Positions 6,001 to 7,518 of a stretch of DNA of 7,518 nt are shown here, piece after piece. The stretch spans positions 1 to 7,518 of the forward strand of contig PCAH01000203.1 of NCBI GenBank assembly GCA_002730485.1. The letters are read 5' to 3'. Within the stretch, counting starts at the first letter, position 1. Each line of letters opens with the position of its first letter. Under the pieces are notes generated by a model. It had not been told where the DNA came from. It did no database searches and saw nothing but the letters and a program-made list of their open reading frames with translations. Both the position numbers and the translations under genes were made by a program. Source of the DNA: Dehalococcoidia bacterium. Its GTDB lineage: Bacteria > Chloroflexota > Dehalococcoidia > UBA3495.

Positions 6001-7518
6001 GCCGTGTAGCTGACGCTCAGATCATCGACATTCACCGTGTAAACGCTGCTCACATCGCCACTCAGCGTGATCGTGTCTACCTGGCGGACCGGGCTGGCAC
6101 CATCAACTACAACAAGGTCGTCACCACCCGCCGTATCTATAACCTCTATATTCCGGGCAATAATGTTATCCGCAGCGTCGCTCAGGGTCAGCGTGTCGAT
6201 ACCGTCGCCAAGATCAACCGTCAGGTTGCCGCTCACCTCGCCAAGTGAGACCGCGTCCACTGCGTCACTGCCCGTAACCAATATCATATCGGCCTTGCTG
6301 CCATCCGCATCAAAGCGCTGGCTGTAAACACCGTAGTTTGAACCATCTTGGTTATTCGACGACCACGTCACAACGAAGCCACCATCATCTAATTCAGTAA
6401 CGGAAGGCTGATATTGATCACTATCAACATACGTATTGATCAAGAATTCATCGCCGACTGCACCACCATCGGCATCATAACGCTGACCACGAATATCACT
6501 GGAAGAACCACCGTCATGACCAGAGCTGTCTTCCCATGTCACCACAAAGCCACCGTCCATGAGCGATGACACATCCGGGTAATCCTGCGTGCTGTTAGTC
6601 CATGTGTTAACCAGGAACTCGCTGCCGGCAGCCTGTGTCGTCACATTGCCGTCACCATCCACTAGTGTCTCGTAACGCTGGCCGCGGATATCCCAACTTG
6701 AACCGCCGTCATGACCAGATTGATCCTGCCACATCACTACAAAACCACCGTCCCCAAGTGCGGCCACAGATGGATATTGCTGAGAGCTACCAGTATGGCT
6801 ATTCACTAGGAACTCGTCGCCAATTAGTTCGCCAGAGGCATCATAACGCTGACCACGGATATCCCAACTTGAACCGCCATCATGGCCAGAACTGTCCATC
6901 CACGTCACAACGAAGCCGCCATCAGAAAGACCTGTCAGTTGGCCTTCACGCTGCTCACTGCCCGTATGCGTGTTAACCCGGAACTCATCGCCAACAGCAT
7001 TCCCATCCACATCATAACGCTGACCGCGGACGTCGTAGCTGCTACCGCCGTCATGGCCCGAGTTGTCACGCCATGTCACAACGAAACCACCGTCCTCAAG
7101 GGCTGCAATATGAGAATAGGACTGCTCGCTAGAGATGTAGGTATTGACATGGAACTCGTCGCCAACAGGAGCACCAAAGTCATCATAACGCTGGCCATAA
7201 ACACCATAATTCGATTCACCAGGATTGGTGTAGCTCGACCACGTCACAACAAAGCCGCCATCCTCACCCTTCAGAGACGTCACTTCAGGATACCGCTGCC
7301 AGTGATACTCATAGGTGTTAATCTGGAATTCCTCGCCAACAGGCTGGTTCATGGAGCCATATACCTGCCCAAAGACACTCTCACTCCAGTTATCACTGTC
7401 CTGACCGACAGACGTCCAAGTCACCACATAACGGCCACCGCTCAGGGCAGATACCGATGACTCAAATTGGTTGCTCGATGTATACGTGTTAACCAACGTC
7501 TCAGGTAGTGAGGTAACT
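1..7518 (-). CDS. Giant RTX-type calcium-binding secreted protein, interior fragment (both ends outside the window)
   Basis: The minus-strand frame with its first whole codon at 7517-7515 and last at 5-3 has no stop: 2505 continuous residues, start and stop both beyond the edges. I translated it codon by codon. It contains 29 copies of a ~57-residue repeat (signatures VNTYTSS, GGFVVTW, DIRGQRYDADG, VGDEFR), grouped in sevens. The groups are separated by RTX nonapeptides (GGxGxDxLx) and conserved linker modules. RTX nonapeptides bind Ca2+ as a parallel beta-roll and are typical of proteins exported unfolded by type I secretion and folded outside the cell. I infer a surface or released adhesin or matrix protein. 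No catalytic domain is visible. I found no cysteine and only eight lysines. No signal peptide, membrane segment or C-terminal secretion signal is in view. The exact family and symbol are not recognised. Confidence 0.96.
3..161 (-). repeat. Block E: first ~57-residue repeat, cut by the window edge
   Basis: Residues 2453-2505. One repeat (VNTYTNYSQEYPSV, GTYVVTW, QDGSSYGIYAQQYDAMG, VIGDE) is followed by the window edge. It has the Q-D-G-S-S-x-G-I-Y loop that also marks the first repeat of block C, and it follows an xDYxI module, as a first repeat should. The ending VIGDE is the usual strand leading to another repeat, so more repeats are expected beyond the edge. Confidence 0.85.
189..341 (-). 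other. xDYxI module after RTX run D
   Basis: Residues 2393-2443. It reads LLASGSMADYRINTDGET, then DGDDGTDTLSGVEKIDFADG, then TLTI. Third copy of the module. It contains two of the eight lysines of the fragment and is followed by an acidic SKDDDGEAL linker and the first repeat of a new block. Confidence 0.77.
345..611 (-). repeat. RTX nonapeptide run after block D
   Basis: Residues 2303-2391. This is the longest RTX run in the window. It starts irregularly (AGGGGDTVM, FGEGGEDRLM, GNSSDNSLY) and then becomes canonical: GGEDNDTLV, GEGGSDILF, GGAGADTID, GGRGDDQIS, GGTGDDVIE, GGAGDDALL. Calcium-dependent beta-roll formation is expected from the motif. It is closed by an xDYxI module. Confidence 0.93.
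612..764 (-). other. RTX-related beta-roll-like segment after block D
   Basis: Residues 2252-2302. It reads LYTLEGSDGADTVTLLG, ATVDLGAGSDVLTLDN and VFFVADAESV. It is the third copy of the segment seen after blocks A and C, and passes directly into a long RTX run. The VDLGxGxDxLTL core is nearly the same as that after block A. Confidence 0.68.
1321..1367. repeat. 47-bp identical DNA repeat, copy 1 (second copy at 1492-1538)
   Basis: Identical to 1492-1538, exactly 171 bp away, in block D repeats 4 and 3, covering the H-D-G-G-S-S-W to R-M-Q-R-Y region. Both encode the DIRM variant. Confidence 0.8.
1492..1538. repeat. 47-bp identical DNA repeat, copy 2
   Basis: Partner of 1321-1367. The adjacent position and identical codons suggest recent duplication or conversion of one repeat by its neighbour. 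Confidence 0.8.
1995..2159 (-). other. xDYxI module after RTX run C
   Basis: Residues 1787-1841. It reads LELSGSAADYVIDYRNRSL, then DGDDGVDTFYSFETVRFGDG, then VELTV. It is the second copy of the module described after block B, with S-A-A-D-Y-V-I, a DG-x-DT core and F-E-T-V-R-F-G-D-G. It is followed by an acidic SEDSE linker and the first repeat of block D. Confidence 0.75.
2163..2408 (-). other. RTX spacer (TYIIADAGDVVVE ... VETLYING) with short RTX run C2
   Basis: Residues 1704-1785. The segment reads TYIIADAGDVVVETLSSG, DDVVYSSLAETTLTDNVETL, then a degenerate GNDIDNEIFANALDN stretch and two RTX turns, AGGGGDDIL and GGAGSDVLEL. The pattern D-x-Y-x-[IV]-x-x-x-x-D-x-V-x-E ... D-x-V-x-x-S ... 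L-x-x-N-V-E-x-L is a well-known unit of hemolysin-type calcium-binding proteins and alternates with RTX nonapeptides in many of them. It is present only once in this window. Confidence 0.85.
2409..2540 (-). repeat. RTX nonapeptide run C1
   Basis: Residues 1660-1703. About five nonapeptides: AGAGGDVVY, GGEGADTLL, GGEGNDWLD, GRAGDDQLE, GGAGDDTYI. These fit the GGxGxDxLx consensus with an Arg and a Trp at variable positions. The ending DDTYII is the usual exit from an RTX run into the spacer that follows. Calcium binding is expected from the motif. Confidence 0.92.
2556..2735 (-). other. RTX-related beta-roll-like segment after block C
   Basis: Residues 1595-1654. It reads LTGGIVDDHVVMTDGQ, FDLGDGDDSISFGD, VETVILGAGDDVLIIDG. 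The layout matches the segments after blocks A and D: a DLGxGxDxIxF turn-and-strand, then V-E-x-V, then GxGDDVL. It runs directly into canonical RTX repeats, so it may be the first, less regular turns of one beta-roll. Confidence 0.68.
2754..3932 (-). repeat. Block C: seven ~57-residue repeats, predicted seven-bladed beta-propeller
   Basis: Residues 1196-1588. Repeats begin at 3932, 3767, 3596, 3425, 3254, 3065 and 2897, spaced 55, 57, 57, 57, 63 and 56 residues. Repeats 2-5 share a block-specific loop with Ser in place of the first Asp (HSGGSxWDVRGQR and relatives), unlike the HDGG loops dominant in blocks A and B. Repeat 5 has an insertion reading IDANEAPVPVG. Repeats 1, 6 and 7 carry the shorter DGSSxG[IV]Y loop typical of blades flanking linkers. 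The last repeat ends RRFDADGN, almost the same as the ends of blocks A and B. Confidence 0.85.
3960..4103 (-). other. xDYxI module after RTX run B
   Basis: Residues 1139-1186. It reads GSASDYAIDLIGRSLTDI, then DGGTDLLNGIEKLGFGDGSE. The signature is S-x-x-D-Y-x-I, followed by D-G-x-D-x-L-x-x-[IV]-E-x-[LI]-x-F-x-D-G. The same module closes the RTX runs after blocks C and D, and the pattern is familiar as a conserved cap following RTX beta-rolls in many large proteobacterial proteins. It leads within ten residues into the first repeat of block C. Confidence 0.75.
4116..4274 (-). repeat. RTX nonapeptide run after block B
   Basis: Residues 1082-1134. Six consecutive nonapeptides of the GGxGxDxLx type can be read: GGAGDDQIF, GGEGGDTLL, GGDGADELF, GGAGDDILG, GGAGNDLLY, GGEGEDTAF. 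These are canonical hemolysin-type calcium-binding repeats; in known proteins the GGxGxD turns coordinate Ca2+ and the chain winds into a parallel beta-roll. The run is shorter than in classical RTX toxins and looks like a folding punctuation mark between two repeat blocks rather than a C-terminal secretion domain. Confidence 0.93.
4410..4646 (-). other. AIN module, copy 2
   Basis: Residues 958-1036. Key stretches are GDIYEVTVNEEVVPYTAQSG, QTLSDVRQGLVDAINFQAG, VNEIMLTAP and AAFTVTVSALNG. It matches copy 1 in motif order and spacing and adds a better preserved C-terminal AAFTVTV strand. A further 40 or so residues, rich in Thr, Val and Leu, lead into the RTX run that starts at 4274. The role is probably structural, as a small folded spacer between propeller and beta-roll. 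Function beyond that cannot be read from the sequence. Confidence 0.65.
5056..5113. repeat. 58-bp dispersed DNA repeat, copy 1 (second copy at 5719-5776)
   Basis: This stretch and 5719-5776 differ at one base (t at 5088, a at 5751). They encode the same part of block B repeats 5 and 1, including WDIWG, which I saw in no other repeat. Intervening repeats are much more divergent, so this points to a recent copy or gene-conversion event between non-adjacent repeats. Confidence 0.8.
5719..5776. repeat. 58-bp dispersed DNA repeat, copy 2
   Basis: Partner of 5056-5113, with one mismatch. The distance is 663 bp, equal to four 171-bp repeats less the 21 bp missing from the short repeat between them. 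Confidence 0.8.
5874..6080 (-). other. AIN module, copy 1 (YTAxxGxTLxDVRxGLVxAIN)
   Basis: Residues 480-548. Key stretches are VYTVNVDDLSVSYTAQAG, DTLTDVRAGLVGAINAD, VTASGGDSGDEIVLMA. The same order of motifs recurs in copy 2 after block B. Segments of this kind (GDxYTVxVNxxxxxYTAxxGDTL, an amphipathic helix ending in AIN, then a beta hairpin) are common as small alpha/beta or Ig-like spacers in large bacterial surface and phage structural proteins. I do not assign a Pfam name. It sits between block A and block B and takes the place of the RTX run found in the other linkers. Confidence 0.65.
6099..6275 (-). other. RTX-related beta-roll-like segment after block A
   Basis: Residues 415-473. 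It reads TGSDAVDAVSL, then VDLGDGIDTLTL, then IEVIDTAGGDDLVVVDG. The same layout (xVDLGxGxDxLxL, about 20 residues, then GxGDDxV) follows blocks C and D, where canonical RTX nonapeptides come next. Here they do not: the chain goes directly into an AIN module. It probably forms a short calcium-binding or degenerate beta-roll that caps the propeller. Homology to the block C and D segments is clear by eye; the calcium role is inferred. Confidence 0.65.
6294..7493 (-). repeat. Block A: seven ~57-residue repeats, predicted seven-bladed beta-propeller
   Basis: Residues 9-408. Repeats begin (first base of the V/I-N codon pair) at 7493, 7322, 7148, 6977, 6806, 6611 and 6440, with spacings of 57, 58, 57, 57, 65 and 57 residues. 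Each has four short hydrophobic stretches: PSVAAL, GGFVVTW, DIRGQRY and EFRVNTY. That is the expected strand count for a propeller blade. Repeats 1 and 2 and repeat 7 are divergent; repeats 3-6 are close to consensus with DGGSSW-type loops. Repeat 5 carries an eight-residue insertion around VDGDGNVTT. The residues before repeat 1 (SLPETL) lack the VGDEF strand that precedes every internal repeat, so this block probably starts here and is complete. The repeat boundaries are secure; the propeller fold is inferred. Confidence 0.85.

Noticed and set aside
4410..6080. Cadherin, VCBS or bacterial Ig-like repeats between blocks
   Set aside because: The expected cadherin (DxNDNxP) or VCBS signatures are not visible. 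The AIN modules are the only Ig-like candidates and do not match these well enough to name.
1..7518. RHS/YD-repeat protein, suggested by QRYDADGN
   Set aside because: YD repeats are about 20-30 residues with GxxxxxxYDxxGR/N and form a cocoon shell. Here the unit is 57 residues, grouped in sevens, with VTW and VNTY strands and RTX linkers.
1..7518. Frameshift or pseudogene within the repeats
   Set aside because: I followed the frame through every line; it stays open and every repeat remains in register. Length changes (50, 55, 63 and 65 residues) are all whole codons.
1..7518. Promoters, terminators, tRNA or insertion sequences
   Set aside because: No intergenic space exists in the window, and I saw no terminal inverted repeats, transposase motifs or tRNA-like folds.

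Overview
The window is the interior of one giant gene. On the minus strand a single reading frame (codons whose first base lies at 7517, 7514 ... 5) is open from one edge to the other. It gives 2505 residues with no stop and no frameshift, and neither the true start nor the true stop is present. Residue numbers below count from position 7517 as residue 1. All other open frames on either strand are shadows of this gene.

The protein is a modular, calcium-binding, RTX-type giant secreted protein. This suggests a Gram-negative bacterium with a type I secretion system, probably aquatic or soil-dwelling; the exact taxon cannot be read from the sequence. The product is acidic, has no cysteine that I found and only 8 lysines, and is very rich in Gly, Asp, Ser, Thr and Val, as expected for an extracellular RTX adhesin.

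Layout from N to C terminus (descending coordinates): block A, seven ~57-residue repeats (7493-6294), then an RTX-related beta-roll-like segment (6275-6099) and an 'AIN' module (6080-5874). Block B, seven repeats (5843-4701), then a second AIN module (4646-4410), six RTX nonapeptides (4274-4116) and an xDYxI module (4103-3960). Block C, seven repeats (3932-2754), then a beta-roll-like segment, two RTX runs separated by a classic RTX spacer, and an xDYxI module (2735-1995). Block D, seven repeats (1967-774), then a beta-roll-like segment, RTX repeats and an xDYxI module (764-189). A fifth block begins at 161 and runs off the window.

The most striking observation is that all four complete blocks hold exactly seven repeats, each with the pattern expected of a four-stranded beta-propeller blade. 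The simplest reading is a string of seven-bladed beta-propellers separated by calcium-dependent RTX beta-rolls. The propeller fold is an inference from copy number and strand pattern, not something the sequence proves. No RNA gene, mobile element, CRISPR array, promoter or terminator is supported anywhere in the window.
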